Shown in pieces: positions 8,507 through 17,268 of a stretch of DNA of 64,000 nucleotides; position 1 is the first letter of the stretch, and every line of letters begins with the position of its first letter. The stretch comes from Novosphingobium sp. (lineage in GTDB: Bacteria; Pseudomonadota; Alphaproteobacteria; Sphingomonadales; Sphingomonadaceae), in contig JANXSP010000118.1 of assembly GCA_025356575.1 (NCBI GenBank), forward strand, positions 25,097 to 89,096, written 5' to 3'. The notes under the pieces are model-generated. The model worked only from the letters and a program-made list of their open reading frames with translations. It was not told the origin of the DNA and did not search any database. A program made the position numbers and the translations under genes.

Positions 8507-9245
8507 GCGCCGGGAGCGGATCGGGTTGACGCACATCGTCCGGCACGGGCTTGCCGGCGCTGAGCCCGGCTACATCTTCGCGCACGGTCCAGGTGCCGGG
8601 CCGGACCCCGCGGGCGCGGAACAGCTCGGCATGCCATGCAGGAGCGCCGGGAGCATGCGCGTTCCAGCGCGTTTGTGCGCTCGGCGCGGCGCGCGCTTCC
8701 CAGCGCAGCCGCGCCGCGCCAAGATCGCGCGCCGCGCCGAGCCGGATCAGCCACAGCGCGATCCCGTGGCGCTCTGCCGCCAGGACCAGCCGGCGCGATG
8801 CGGTGAAATCCAGCGCGCGCGGATTGCCCGCGATCTCACCCACCACGAACGCAAGGTCGCGGCAGCGCACGCCTTCCTCGAGCGCGAACAGGGCATCCTC
8901 GGGCTTGGCCGCGGCGACGTGAACCAGGCGCGCGCGAAGATCGGCGGGCAGCCCGGGGCGATAGGGTCGTCCGCCCAAGCGGATCGCGGCGGCATCCTGG
9001 ACCCACAGCCAGGCGCGGCGGTCCTCCACCTCGTCCTCGGCGGTGCGGGGCGCGGCCGCCAGTGCCGCCCGGGCAAGCCCCAGCGCGAGCCCTGCCCCGC
9101 TTGCCTCGGCCGCCGGAGCGAACACCTCGGCGTGCGAGGCGAACGGCACGTGGGGGCTCCATTCGCCCCGCGCCGTAAGCGGGTGCGGCAGCGCGGCGGC
9201 GGAGATACCCGCGCTTTCAGGAAGCGAGATTGGGGTGTGGATCAT
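8493..9245 (-). CDS. imuA: ImuA, RecA/SulA-like accessory factor of SOS mutagenesis
   Basis: This 250-residue protein matches ImuA in length and gene order, immediately upstream of imuB. The family has a RecA-like fold without a full ATPase site; segments such as WLWVQDAAAIRLGGRPY and LWLIRLG fit it. Together with ImuB and DnaE2 it forms the translesion mutasome. The ATG at 9245 is favoured because the LexA box and its embedded -10-like spacer lie 19-33 bp upstream. An in-frame ATG at 9320 would place the box inside the coding region. Confidence 0.88.
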   Translation of the reverse strand: MIHTPISLPESAGISAAALPHPLTARGEWSPHVPFASHAEVFAPAAEASGAGLALGLARAALAAAPRTAEDEVEDRRAWLWVQDAAAIRLGGRPYRPGLPADLRARLVHVAAAKPEDALFALEEGVRCRDLAFVVGEIAGNPRALDFTASRRLVLAAERHGIALWLIRLGAARDLGAARLRWEARAAPSAQTRWNAHAPGAPAWHAELFRARGVRPGTWTVREDVAGLSAGKPVPDDVRQPDPLPAHGAA

Positions 9246-9263
9246 GGCGAATCGGACTCTGTT

Positions 9264-9278
9264 GTTCTTATTATGTTC
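9264..9278 (-). promoter_or_regulatory. LexA/SOS box of imuA-imuB
   Basis: On the minus strand this reads GAAC-ATAATAA-GAAC, an exact GAAC-N7-GAAC match. As at 5622, the A/T-rich spacer looks like a -10 hexamer (CATAAT), so LexA would sit on the promoter core. It lies 19 bp upstream of the imuA ATG. Confidence 0.87.
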
Positions 9279-9340
9279 CCAAGATTGCGATTCGCAAACA
9301 GGCTTGTGGCGATGATCCAACTTGTCCCCAACCGGGACAT

Positions 9341-9366
9341 GGAACCAAAGCGGCCTTCCTCCCGTT
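9341..9366 (+). promoter_or_regulatory. EcfG-type general stress promoter
   Basis: GGAAC (9341-9345), 17 bp, then CGTT (9363-9366) matches the alphaproteobacterial EcfG consensus exactly. The downstream ATG is 38 bp away, and the gene it would drive belongs to a general-stress protein family, which supports the call. Confidence 0.65.
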
Positions 9367-9403
9367 CAGCCGATATCCCTTCAGCAACCCGCGAGAGACC
9401 CCG

Positions 9404-9886
9404 ATGAAATATACCGAAGGCAACGCTGCCGAACTCAAGGACAAGTTCTGGCACGCACTTGGCCACTCGTCGTTCGTCATGCTCCAGCTCGACGCCGACG
9501 CCGAAAGCGGTGCGCCGATGACCGCCAGCCTGGATAAGGACGCACACCACGCCATCTGGTTCTTCACCCGCAAGGACAACCGCTTCGCCGCGCTTGGCCC
9601 GGTGACAGCCAATTACGAAAGCAAGGGCCACGACCTTTTCGCCCGGTTCTCCGGCACCTTGGTCGAAGAAACCAGCCGCGAACGGCTCGACAAGCAGTGG
9701 TCGAACATGACCGAGGCGTGGTTCCCCGGCGGCAAGGACGATCCCAACCTGCTGTTCGTACGCATGAACCTGGGCGATGCGTCGATCTGGTCGGGCGAGC
9801 TCGGCGTGCTCGGCACGGCCAAGATGTTCATGGGGATCGACGTGCGCGACGAGGTCAAGGGCAGCTTCGCCGAAACGACGCTCTGA
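9404..9886 (+). CDS. Pyridoxamine 5'-phosphate oxidase-like general stress protein (FMN split barrel)
   Basis: The 160-residue protein has the FMN-binding split-barrel fold of the general-stress-protein-26 group (PNPOx-like). Signature stretches are HSSFVMLQ, HAIWFFTRKDNRF and the C-terminal WSGELGVLGTAKMFMG. Family members bind FMN or F420-like cofactors, but the reaction is usually unknown. The ATG at 9404 follows a GAGAG ribosome-binding site. The exact EcfG promoter 38 bp upstream and the family name agree on general-stress expression. Its 5' region is shared with the divergent SOS operon imuAB. Confidence 0.85.
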   Translation: MKYTEGNAAELKDKFWHALGHSSFVMLQLDADAESGAPMTASLDKDAHHAIWFFTRKDNRFAALGPVTANYESKGHDLFARFSGTLVEETSRERLDKQWSNMTEAWFPGGKDDPNLLFVRMNLGDASIWSGELGVLGTAKMFMGIDVRDEVKGSFAETTL

Positions 9887-9906
9887 TCAGCTCGCCGCAC
9901 TGGCAA

Positions 9907-9936
9907 AAGGGCCGCTCCCTCACGGAAGCGGCCCTT
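9907..9936. terminator. Intrinsic terminator between the stress gene and the permease gene
   Basis: A 10-bp perfect stem AAGGGCCGCT/AGCGGCCCTT with a 10-nt loop separates two converging genes. On the minus strand it is followed by TTTTGCC, making it a good terminator for the permease gene. On the plus strand the U-tract is poor. Confidence 0.75.
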
Positions 9937-9957
9937 CGTGCGTCCAGAGCGCTCCGC

Positions 9958-11517
9958 TCAGGTTCCGGGGGTGGGCGGCGCGGGCATTTCGGCCGCCTCG
10001 CTTCCCTCGATCCCGCGGGCCAAATGGCTGTGATTGCGACTGTAAAGGAAATACACAACCAGCCCGAGCAGCCCCCATCCCGGCAGGAACAGCATTGCCT
10101 GGTACGGCAGATTGAAGAACAGGAACACGCAACCGATTATCGTGGCCGGCGCTACGAGCCAGGCCGCGGGCACCCGGAAGTGGCGCTTGCGCCCGGGATC
10201 ACGGCTGCGCAGGACCAGCAGCGCCACTGCAACCATCATGAACGCATAGAGCGTCCCGGCATTCGAGATATCCGCGAGCTGGCCCACGGGGAAAAACGCC
10301 CCGCCCAGCGCAACCAGCCCGCCCGTGAGCGCGGTCATGATGTGCGGCGTGCGGAACTTGGGGTGGACCTTGCTGAGCCGCTCGGGGAGCAGCCCATCCC
10401 GGCTCATCACGAAAAAGATCCGCGTCTGGCCGAAGATCAGCATGAGGATCACCGAAGGCAGCGCGAGAAACGCGGCGACGCCGAGCATGTTGCCGATCTT
10501 GGTGAAACCGATCGTCCGCAAGACGTGCGCCAGCGCTTCTTTCGAACACACCAGTTCCTTGGCGTATTGGGGAAGCGCGCACTGGCGGGCCAGCTCTTCC
10601 GAGCCGGCGGGGAACGGCACTCCGCCCGGTCCCATGATCGGCTGACCGCCGAGCGTTCCGACTGCGCCTGCAGCCACGACGATGTAGAAGACCGTGCAGA
10701 ACAGCAGCGATCCGATCAGCCCGATCGGCACGTTGCGCTGCGGGTTGATCGTTTCTTCCGCAGCGGTCGAAACCGCATCGAAGCCCACATATGCGAAGAA
10801 TATGGTTGCCGCGGCGCCGACGGCGCCGACCCCGGTGCCGAACCCGCCGAACATCCCGGCAGGAAGGAACGGGTTGAACTTCGCTGCCGAAAAGCTCGGG
10901 CTCGTGAGGGTCAGCGCGATGAAGACCGTCAGCGCGACGACCTTGATCATTACCAGCACGGCGTTGACCTTGGCGCTTTCGCTGGTGCCCACGATCAGCA
11001 GGCAGGTAACCAGACCGGCGATCAGGAACGCGGGCAGATTGATGAACCCGCCCGGCGCACCGCCCAGCACCAGTGGCCCGGCACTTAACGCGGCGGGCAA
11101 ATGGACATGGAAGAACTGATCGAGGATCGTGCCGCTGAAATAGCCCGACCAGCCGACCGAAACCGCGGCTCCGGCAATCGCGTATTCCATGATCAGTGCC
11201 CAGCCCACGGTCCACGCCAGCAGTTCTCCCACCGTTGCGTAGCTGTAGGTATAGGCGCTGCCCGCGACCGGGATCATCGAGGCAATCTCGGCATAGCAGA
11301 GCGCCGCAACGATGCAGATCAGCCCGGCAATCGCGAACGCCAGCATCAACCCCGGCCCGGCTTTCTGCGCGCCCGCCGCGGTCAGCACGAAGATGCCCGT
11401 GCCGATGACCGAGCCGATCCCGAGCAGGGTCAGCTGGAACGCGCCGAGCGAGCGGTGCAGTGATTTCTTTTCCGCCGTGGCAAGAATGGCGTCGAGCGAT
11501 TTTACGCGAGCGAACAT
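9958..11517 (-). CDS. APC-family amino acid permease
   Basis: The 519-residue inner-membrane protein is an amino acid-polyamine-organocation transporter, closest in appearance to the cationic amino acid (CAT/YfnA) group. About 12-13 hydrophobic helices are visible. The TM1 substrate-binding signature GIGSVIGTGIFVL is at ~33-45, and helix 6 contains FFAYVGFDAV. An insert of about 45 residues with two cysteines between helices 7 and 8 (EELARQCALPQYAKELVCSK) is probably periplasmic. The substrate is inferred as an amino acid only. The gene is monocistronic, divergent from panB, and ends at the terminator at 9907-9936. Confidence 0.88.
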   Translation of the reverse strand: MFARVKSLDAILATAEKKSLHRSLGAFQLTLLGIGSVIGTGIFVLTAAGAQKAGPGLMLAFAIAGLICIVAALCYAEIASMIPVAGSAYTYSYATVGELLAWTVGWALIMEYAIAGAAVSVGWSGYFSGTILDQFFHVHLPAALSAGPLVLGGAPGGFINLPAFLIAGLVTCLLIVGTSESAKVNAVLVMIKVVALTVFIALTLTSPSFSAAKFNPFLPAGMFGGFGTGVGAVGAAATIFFAYVGFDAVSTAAEETINPQRNVPIGLIGSLLFCTVFYIVVAAGAVGTLGGQPIMGPGGVPFPAGSEELARQCALPQYAKELVCSKEALAHVLRTIGFTKIGNMLGVAAFLALPSVILMLIFGQTRIFFVMSRDGLLPERLSKVHPKFRTPHIMTALTGGLVALGGAFFPVGQLADISNAGTLYAFMMVAVALLVLRSRDPGRKRHFRVPAAWLVAPATIIGCVFLFFNLPYQAMLFLPGWGLLGLVVYFLYSRNHSHLARGIEGSEAAEMPAPPTPGT

Positions 11518-11655
11518 GCGGTACCCCTACCTGACCGCGGGCAAAGCCACGGTAACCTTTGCAATTGCCGCGAAAGCTAGCGGCACCGCCCTTGATGGCA
11601 AGCCTTAACTCGCCGCCCTTCCCCAGCTTTGACCAAGGCGCTAAGGGCTTGAGCG

Positions 11656-12537
11656 ATGTCCACCACCTTCCAGCTCGATACCGCGACCAGCCGCGCCAAC
11701 CCGACGCCCGCACCGATGAAGCGGCTGACGGTGCCCGCGATCAAGGAACGCAAGGCGGGCGGTACGACCGAACAGCCGCTGGTGATGCTGACCGCCTACA
11801 CCGCGCGTCAGGCGCAGCTGCTCGACGAACACTGCGATCTGTTGCTGGTCGGAGATTCGCTGGGTCAGGTGATCTACGGCCTGCCCTCGTCGCTGCAGGT
11901 CACGCTGGAGATGATGTGTGCGCACGGCGCGGCGGTCGTGCGCGGCAGCTATCAGAGCGTCGTGGTCGTCGACATGCCCTTCGGCACGTATGAGACTTCG
12001 CCCGCCCACGCATTCGCTTCGGCGAGCAGGATCATGGCGGAAACCGGTTGCGCCGCGGTCAAGCTCGAAGGCGGGGCGCAGATGGCCGAGACGATCGCGT
12101 TTCTCGTCGCCCGCGGGATCCCGGTGATGGCGCACGTCGGGCTGACCCCGCAGGCGGTCAACGTCCTGGGCGGCTACAACGCGCGCGGCCGCAGCCAGCA
12201 GGAGCACGAAAAGATCGTCGCCGATGGCCTGGCGGTCGAGGCTGCGGGCGCATTCGCGGTGGTCATCGAAGGAGTGGTCGAGCCGATTGCAATCGCGCTG
12301 ACCAAGTCGCTCGAAATACCGACGATCGGGATCGGGGCATCGGCGCAGTGCGATGGCCAGGTGCTCGTAACCGAGGATATGCTCGGCATGTTCGAGCGTG
12401 TGCCGAGATTCGTCAAACGGTACGGAAATCTGGCCGAAACGATTGCGGCGGCCGCGGGCACGTATGCCGGGGAAGTCCGCGCGCGCAGCTTCCCAGGCGC
12501 CGACCAGACCTATCAGCCGCGCAAACCCAAGACCTAG
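11656..12537 (+). CDS. panB: 3-methyl-2-oxobutanoate hydroxymethyltransferase PanB
   Basis: PanB transfers a hydroxymethyl group from 5,10-methylene-THF to 2-oxoisovalerate, the first committed step to pantothenate and coenzyme A. The 293-residue TIM-barrel sequence shows [15 protein letters not shown], the metal-binding aspartates in [10 protein letters not shown] and VVDMPFG, the catalytic EGVVEPIA glutamate and the C-terminal IGIGAS. About 20 extra N-terminal residues precede the conserved core; an internal ATG ([10 protein letters not shown], codon 21) is a possible alternative start. No other pantothenate gene is adjacent. Confidence 0.95.
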   Translation: MSTTFQLDTATSRANPTPAPMKRLTVPAIKERKAGGTTEQPLVMLTAYTARQAQLLDEHCDLLLVGDSLGQVIYGLPSSLQVTLEMMCAHGAAVVRGSYQSVVVVDMPFGTYETSPAHAFASASRIMAETGCAAVKLEGGAQMAETIAFLVARGIPVMAHVGLTPQAVNVLGGYNARGRSQQEHEKIVADGLAVEAAGAFAVVIEGVVEPIAIALTKSLEIPTIGIGASAQCDGQVLVTEDMLGMFERVPRFVKRYGNLAETIAAAAGTYAGEVRARSFPGADQTYQPRKPKT

Positions 12538-12557
12538 CGACAGGGATCACCATCACC

Positions 12558-13625
12558 GTGTTCGCCCACTTCCGCGGTTCGATCATTTTCACCGCAGTCT
12601 GTCTCGCGCTGGCCGCCTGGTACGGGTGGAGCGAGACCCACGCCCTTTCGGGACTGCTTCGGGTGCTGTGGACCGTGCTGGTACTCTCGGTGCTCGAGGT
12701 GTCGCTGAGTTTCGACAATGCCGTCGTCAATGCCACCGTCCTCCAGACGATGGATGAGGTCTGGCGCAAGCGCTTCCTGACCTGGGGAATGATCTTTGCG
12801 GTTTACGGGATGTACATCGCGTTCCCGCTGGCGATCGTCGCGGTGGCGGCAGGGCTCAATCCGGTGGAGGCGGTGCGGCTCTCGCTCAGCGATCCGGAAC
12901 GGTATGAAGCTATTGTCTCATCCGCGCACGTCGGCATCGCCGGGTTCGGCGGGGCGTTCCTTACGCTGGTAGGGCTGAAGTTCTTTTTCGATTCGGACAA
13001 GGAAGTCCACTGGATCGGGCTGATCGAGAAACGCATTGCCGGTCTCGGCGCGCTGCCGGCGATCGAGGTCGGTCTGTTGCTGCTCGCGTTGTGGGGGCTT
13101 TCGGCCACGCTGCCGCTCACCGAAGGGCACACGTTCCTGATTGCGGGCATCCTCGGGATCATCGCGTTCATCGCGGTCGAGGCGGTGGGCAAGGCACTCG
13201 AGCTGCGCGAGGAGCAGCAGCGCGCGCTCGGCGCAGCGGTGCGCTCGGGGCTCGGCGCGTTCATCTACCTCAACGTGCTCGACGCATCGTTCAGCTTCGA
13301 CGCGGTCATCGGTGCGTTCGCGCTGTCGAACAACATGATCGTGATCGCGCTGGGGCTGTCGATCGGGGCGATGTTCGTACGCTCGCTGACCTTGCTGCTG
13401 GTGCGTAGAGGCACGCTGGCGCAGTACCGCTATCTTGAGCACGGGGCGTTCTGGGCGATCATCGCACTGGGCGTCATCATGCTGGTGTCGGCGCGCTATA
13501 CCGTGCCCGAGAGCATCACCGGGCTGATCGGCGCGGTGATGATCGCGGGATCACTCCTGTGGTCCGTGCGGTGGCGGCGGCGTCATCCCGAAAGCGTGAG
13601 CGGCGACGAGGTTCCGGCCGCCTGA
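12558..13625 (+). CDS. DUF475 family (TerC-like) integral membrane protein
   Basis: The predicted protein has 355 residues and about nine transmembrane helices. Two TerC-superfamily repeats are visible, VSLSFDNAVVNA and ASFSFDAVIGAFAL, whose acidic residues in the membrane suggest metal-ion transport. TerC proteins are linked to tellurite resistance or to metal export; the substrate here is unknown. I chose the GTG at 12558, 20 bp after the panB stop, because the frame is conserved from there and an AGGGA lies about 10 bp upstream. Its 3' end overlaps the convergent transporter gene by 43 bp. Confidence 0.82.
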   Translation: MFAHFRGSIIFTAVCLALAAWYGWSETHALSGLLRVLWTVLVLSVLEVSLSFDNAVVNATVLQTMDEVWRKRFLTWGMIFAVYGMYIAFPLAIVAVAAGLNPVEAVRLSLSDPERYEAIVSSAHVGIAGFGGAFLTLVGLKFFFDSDKEVHWIGLIEKRIAGLGALPAIEVGLLLLALWGLSATLPLTEGHTFLIAGILGIIAFIAVEAVGKALELREEQQRALGAAVRSGLGAFIYLNVLDASFSFDAVIGAFALSNNMIVIALGLSIGAMFVRSLTLLLVRRGTLAQYRYLEHGAFWAIIALGVIMLVSARYTVPESITGLIGAVMIAGSLLWSVRWRRRHPESVSGDEVPAA

Positions 13626-14569
13626 CCACCGTGCAGCCGCGCGGCCAGCGGCGCGGCGACGACGAGCTGCGCCAGATGATAGACCAGCACCGGCAACAGA
13701 ACGATGCCCGCGGCGGCAGGGGGAAACAGCACCGTGGCCAGCGGCGCGCCCATCGCGATGCTTTTCTGGCCGCCCGCGAACAGCATCACCACCCGGTCGC
13801 CGCGCGGCAGTTTGAGCAGCCCGCCCAAACCCCATGCACCCGCGTAGCCGATGACCAGCAACACCGTGCAGAGCGCCAGCAGCGCCGCCCACGCGCCCGG
13901 TCCGACCCGCGTCCAGATGCCCTGCACGACCGCTCCGGAGAACGCGACGTAGACCGCTATCGCGATCGAGCTGCGGTCCATCCACGTTACCAGCGCGCGG
14001 TGCCCCTGCACCCATTCGAGCAGCCAGCGTTGAAGAACCTGGCCGAGTACGAACGGGAGCAGCAGGATCGCCGCGACCTTGATCAGGGCATCGCTGTTGA
14101 ACCCGGCGCCGCCGGACCCGGCCAGTAGCGAAAACAACGGCGCGGTGACGAACACCCCGAGGATATTGAGCAGCGCCGCCGCGACGACCGACGAAGCAAC
14201 GTTGCCGCCTGCCAGGCTGGCATACGCCGTGGCCGACTGCACGGTCGACGGCAGCGTCCCGAGAAACACGAAGCCAAGCGCGAGCAGCGGCGGCATCAGT
14301 ACACCGCCCAGGTGCCACAGCAACCACCCCGCCAGCGCCATCGCGCCATAGACCCACGCCACCAGCGGCCACAGCAGGCGGTGGTTGCCGAGCCCCGCGA
14401 TCACTTCGTGCCGGGGCAGGCGCAGGCCGTTGAGGAGGAAAAGCAGGAACACCGCGGCGTTGGAGGCGAACTGCGCGGCAGCCTTTGCGCTCCCGCTCAC
14501 CGGCAGCACGCTCGCCAGCAAGATTGCGACCAGCAGCAGTCGCACCATCGGATCGACGCGGCGGAGCAT
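13583..14569 (-). CDS. Bile acid:sodium symporter-like (SBF-like/YfeH) membrane protein
   Basis: The 328-residue protein has about ten hydrophobic helices and the SBF-like architecture (PF13593 type). The characteristic crossover segments are FVFLGTLPSTVQSATAY and LFAGGQKSIAMGAPLA. Relatives carry sodium and an organic anion across the inner membrane, but the ligand is not predictable. The gene starts 6 bp after the upstream racemase gene and is probably co-transcribed with it. M8 (14548) is an alternative start; neither has a clear ribosome-binding site. Confidence 0.85.
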   Translation of the reverse strand: MLRRVDPMVRLLLVAILLASVLPVSGSAKAAAQFASNAAVFLLFLLNGLRLPRHEVIAGLGNHRLLWPLVAWVYGAMALAGWLLWHLGGVLMPPLLALGFVFLGTLPSTVQSATAYASLAGGNVASSVVAAALLNILGVFVTAPLFSLLAGSGGAGFNSDALIKVAAILLLPFVLGQVLQRWLLEWVQGHRALVTWMDRSSIAIAVYVAFSGAVVQGIWTRVGPGAWAALLALCTVLLVIGYAGAWGLGGLLKLPRGDRVVMLFAGGQKSIAMGAPLATVLFPPAAAGIVLLPVLVYHLAQLVVAAPLAARLHGGQAAGTSSPLTLSG

Positions 14570-14575
14570 CGCGGG

Positions 14576-15634
14576 TCAGCGACCCTTGAGTGAAACCGGT
14601 GGCGCCGGCGTTGCCGAAAAGCGCGGCGCTGGTGCGGGTTGGATCATCCCGCCGTCCTCGACGAAAGTCCCGCGCGCAACGTTGTGCGGATGCGTCGGCG
14701 CCTCGCGCAGGCTCAGCACCGGGGCGAAACAGATGTCGGTATTGTCCATGATCGTGCACCACGCGTCGCGGGTCTTGGTCAGAAACAGCGCGGTAAGCTT
14801 GTCCTTGAGCGGACCCCAGCTTGCCGGGTTCATCTGCGCCGCAAAATCCGCGTCGCCGGCTAGCCCTGCCTTCTCGAGAAGCAGCGCGTAGAACTGCGGT
14901 TCGATCGCGCCGAGCGAAATCCATTTGCCGTCGCTGGTCTCGTAGGTGTCGTAGAAATGTGCCCCGCTATCGAGCAGGTTGACCCCGCGCTCATCGCGCC
15001 ACTGGCCGTTGCCGAGGAAGGTGTAGGTCATCGCCGAAAGAATCGCCGCACCATCGACCATCGCGCAGTCGACCACCTGGCCCTGCCCGGTCGCCTTGGC
15101 CGAGAGGATCGCGGCGAGCACGCCGAACGCGAGCAGCATCCCGCCGCCGCCGAAATCGCCGACCGCGTTGATCGGGAATGTCGGCTTGTCGCCCGCGCGG
15201 CCATAGCTATGGAGCGCGCCCGACAGCGCGATGTAGTTGATGTCATGCCCGGCGAGCGGCGCCATCGGGCCGTCCTGCCCCCACCCGGTCATCCGCCCGA
15301 TCACGATGCGCGGGTTGGCGGCCAGCAGCACCTCGGGTCCGAGCCCGAGCCGCTCGACCACTCCGGGGCGGAAACCCTCGATCAGTGCGTCGGCGGTCTT
15401 CGCCAGCTCCACCAGTTGGGCGATGGCGGCGGGGTCCTTGAGATCGAGTTCGATCCGTTCTCGGTTGCGGTTGAGGATGTCGCGGTTGCCGTTATCGCCG
15501 AACCGGCCCGCAAGCCCCGGCCGCTCGACCCGGATCACCCGCGCGCCGTGATCGGCGAGCATCATCCCGGTGAACGGTGCGGGGCCGATCCCGGCGAGTT
15601 CGATCACGGTCAATCCGGCCAGCGCACCTGCCAT
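14576..15634 (-). CDS. Alpha-methylacyl-CoA racemase / CaiB-BaiF family CoA enzyme
   Basis: The 352-residue protein belongs to the type III CoA-transferase fold. The catalytic set of alpha-methylacyl-CoA racemase is present: H130 (GHDINYIALSG), D160 (NAVGDFGGGG) and E245 (LGAIEPQFYA). This supports racemisation of 2-methylacyl-CoA, which lets branched-chain or sterol side-chain acyl-CoAs enter beta-oxidation. I chose the ATG at 15634 because a GGGAG lies 7 nt upstream; the ATG at 15640 sits too close to it. An SBF-like transporter gene follows in the same operon, which would fit uptake and breakdown of a branched or steroid acid (inference). Confidence 0.9.
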   Translation of the reverse strand: MAGALAGLTVIELAGIGPAPFTGMMLADHGARVIRVERPGLAGRFGDNGNRDILNRNRERIELDLKDPAAIAQLVELAKTADALIEGFRPGVVERLGLGPEVLLAANPRIVIGRMTGWGQDGPMAPLAGHDINYIALSGALHSYGRAGDKPTFPINAVGDFGGGGMLLAFGVLAAILSAKATGQGQVVDCAMVDGAAILSAMTYTFLGNGQWRDERGVNLLDSGAHFYDTYETSDGKWISLGAIEPQFYALLLEKAGLAGDADFAAQMNPASWGPLKDKLTALFLTKTRDAWCTIMDNTDICFAPVLSLREAPTHPHNVARGTFVEDGGMIQPAPAPRFSATPAPPVSLKGR

Positions 15635-15821
15635 TGGCATTCTCCCTATCGGTTGCGCGTGCGATGCCGCCCGCGCGGCAGCTTGTCGAACGGTTTTAAT
15701 GCGCCGGGTCAAGTCGATAGGCGGACCGACGATGCAGCGAAAATGCGACGAACCGAACCGCGTGCCGATTGCGCGCGGCGGCGCGAAGTGGGACCTTCCT
15801 CGCGATTCCTTGGGAGGGGAG

Positions 15822-15850
15822 AAAGGGCGGCCCACGGGTCGCCCTTTTTT
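15822..15850. terminator. Intrinsic terminator after the TPR gene
   Basis: The stem AAAGGGCG/CGCCCTTT with a 10-nt loop lies 9 bp beyond the TPR gene stop. It is flanked by TTTTTT on the plus strand and by TTTC on the minus strand, so it can act on either strand. Its position shows that it ends the PrsK/PrsR operon on the minus strand. Confidence 0.75.
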
Positions 15851-15858
15851 GTGCGCGG

Positions 15859-17268
15859 TCAGCCGGGCTGGGTGAGCCGCCATGCCAGAATGCTGCGCGG
15901 ATGCTGGGCAAGATAGGCGCGGGCCAGCGCGCTGCGCCCGGCTTCCTGGCCAAGCTGGCGCAGGACGACCGCTGCGCGCGCGAGCAACGCATCGTCGATC
16001 CGGATCTGTGCCGCAGCGCCGTAATCGGCCTTGGCCGCGGCGGGGTGTCCCAGAACGAGGTGAACGTCGCCGGCCAGGACATGGGCGTCGCGCGCGCCGG
16101 GGCTGGCAGAGCGCAGGTGCTCGGCGATTCCGGCGGCCTCGCCCCCTCGACCGGAAGTAAGCAGCGCCCGGATGTACGGCACCGCCGTGATCGCCGTGGG
16201 TGACGACGCATAATCCGCTGCAAGCACGCCAATTGCGACCTCGCCGGAACTGAGGATCATTACGGTCCCTGCCCCGACCTTGCGCCGCGCCTGGGTTATG
16301 CCGGCAAGATCGGCGCGGCCCGAAACGCGATAGGCCCGAACCAGCGCAGCGCGCGCGACGGCGTTATCGGGTTGCCGTTCGACCAGCCGTGCCAGCACAT
16401 CGACCGCGACGTTGCGGTTGCCCGCCTGGAGTTCGAGCGCCCCTTCGAGAAGCATGACTGCCGGCACGGTATCGAGCCGCCGGCGGGTTTTGCCGATCAT
16501 TCGCCGCGCGAGGGCAAAGTTGCCGCCGCGTGCAGCAAGTGTCGCCTGGATGAAATAGGCCTGGGCGTTGCCGGGATCGACCTCGAGCAGCTTGCGGCTG
16601 ACCGTCAGGCAATCGCGCGCCGCGCCCAGATCGCATAGCGTCGCGGCATATTCGCCGAGCAGCGCGGGATCGTCGGGAGCCTGCGCAAGCCCGCGCTCGA
16701 ACCACGGCAGCGCCGCAACCGGGCCGATCTGGTCCCTGACGAGTTCGCCGCGGAACTCCAGCGCGCGGACATTGTCGGGGCCAAGGGCGACTGCCCTGTC
16801 CGCGGCCTCGATCGCTTCGCGCTGCTGCCCGCCGGCGTAACGCAAGCGGCCGATGTCGGTCCACAATCCGGCGTCGCCCGGACCGCCAGCCAGCGCCCGG
16901 TCGAAGGCCCGGCCCGCGGCGGGCAAATTACCCTCGCTCTGTTCGAGCCGGCCGAGCGCACGGAAGCCGCGGCGGGCGTCCACGGCATCGAACTTGCCCG
17001 CGCCTAGCCACGCCCGTGCCCGCACATTCTGATGCTGCAGGAGCAGTGCCTCGCCCATCGCCGCGGCCACCGCAGATCGCGCTGCGCCGCCGGCAAGCGC
17101 GCGGCGCAGGGGAACTTCGGCGGCGATCCCGTCATCCTTGGCCAGCGCGGCCCGCGCCAGCGTCAGGTCATCCTGCAAAGCCCCCGTTCCCGCTGCGGTT
17201 ACGGTGAACACCAATGTACCCGTCAGGACCAGCAGTCCGCGGAGCAACGCCTCAGGTCTGAAGGTCAT
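15859..17268 (-). CDS. TPR-repeat protein of the PrsK/PrsR operon
   Basis: The product has 469 residues with an N-terminal hydrophobic segment (GLLVLTGTLVFTVTAAG), so it is probably exported or membrane-anchored. The rest is helical TPR-like repeats, for example AGRAFDRALAGGPGDAGLWTDIGRLR and the following copies. There is no lipobox cysteine. It overlaps the end of prsR by 17 bp and is last in the operon. PEP-CTERM/exopolysaccharide loci often include a longer TPR lipoprotein (PrsT, about 900 residues). This one is half that length and may be a divergent counterpart, but that is only contextual. Confidence 0.75.
   Translation of the reverse strand: MTFRPEALLRGLLVLTGTLVFTVTAAGTGALQDDLTLARAALAKDDGIAAEVPLRRALAGGAARSAVAAAMGEALLLQHQNVRARAWLGAGKFDAVDARRGFRALGRLEQSEGNLPAAGRAFDRALAGGPGDAGLWTDIGRLRYAGGQQREAIEAADRAVALGPDNVRALEFRGELVRDQIGPVAALPWFERGLAQAPDDPALLGEYAATLCDLGAARDCLTVSRKLLEVDPGNAQAYFIQATLAARGGNFALARRMIGKTRRRLDTVPAVMLLEGALELQAGNRNVAVDVLARLVERQPDNAVARAALVRAYRVSGRADLAGITQARRKVGAGTVMILSSGEVAIGVLAADYASSPTAITAVPYIRALLTSGRGGEAAGIAEHLRSASPGARDAHVLAGDVHLVLGHPAAAKADYGAAAQIRIDDALLARAAVVLRQLGQEAGRSALARAYLAQHPRSILAWRLTQPG

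Noticed and set aside
7697..8563. Long plus-strand frame opposite imuB
   Set aside because: It is an antisense shadow of imuB, with no ribosome-binding site or recognisable domain.
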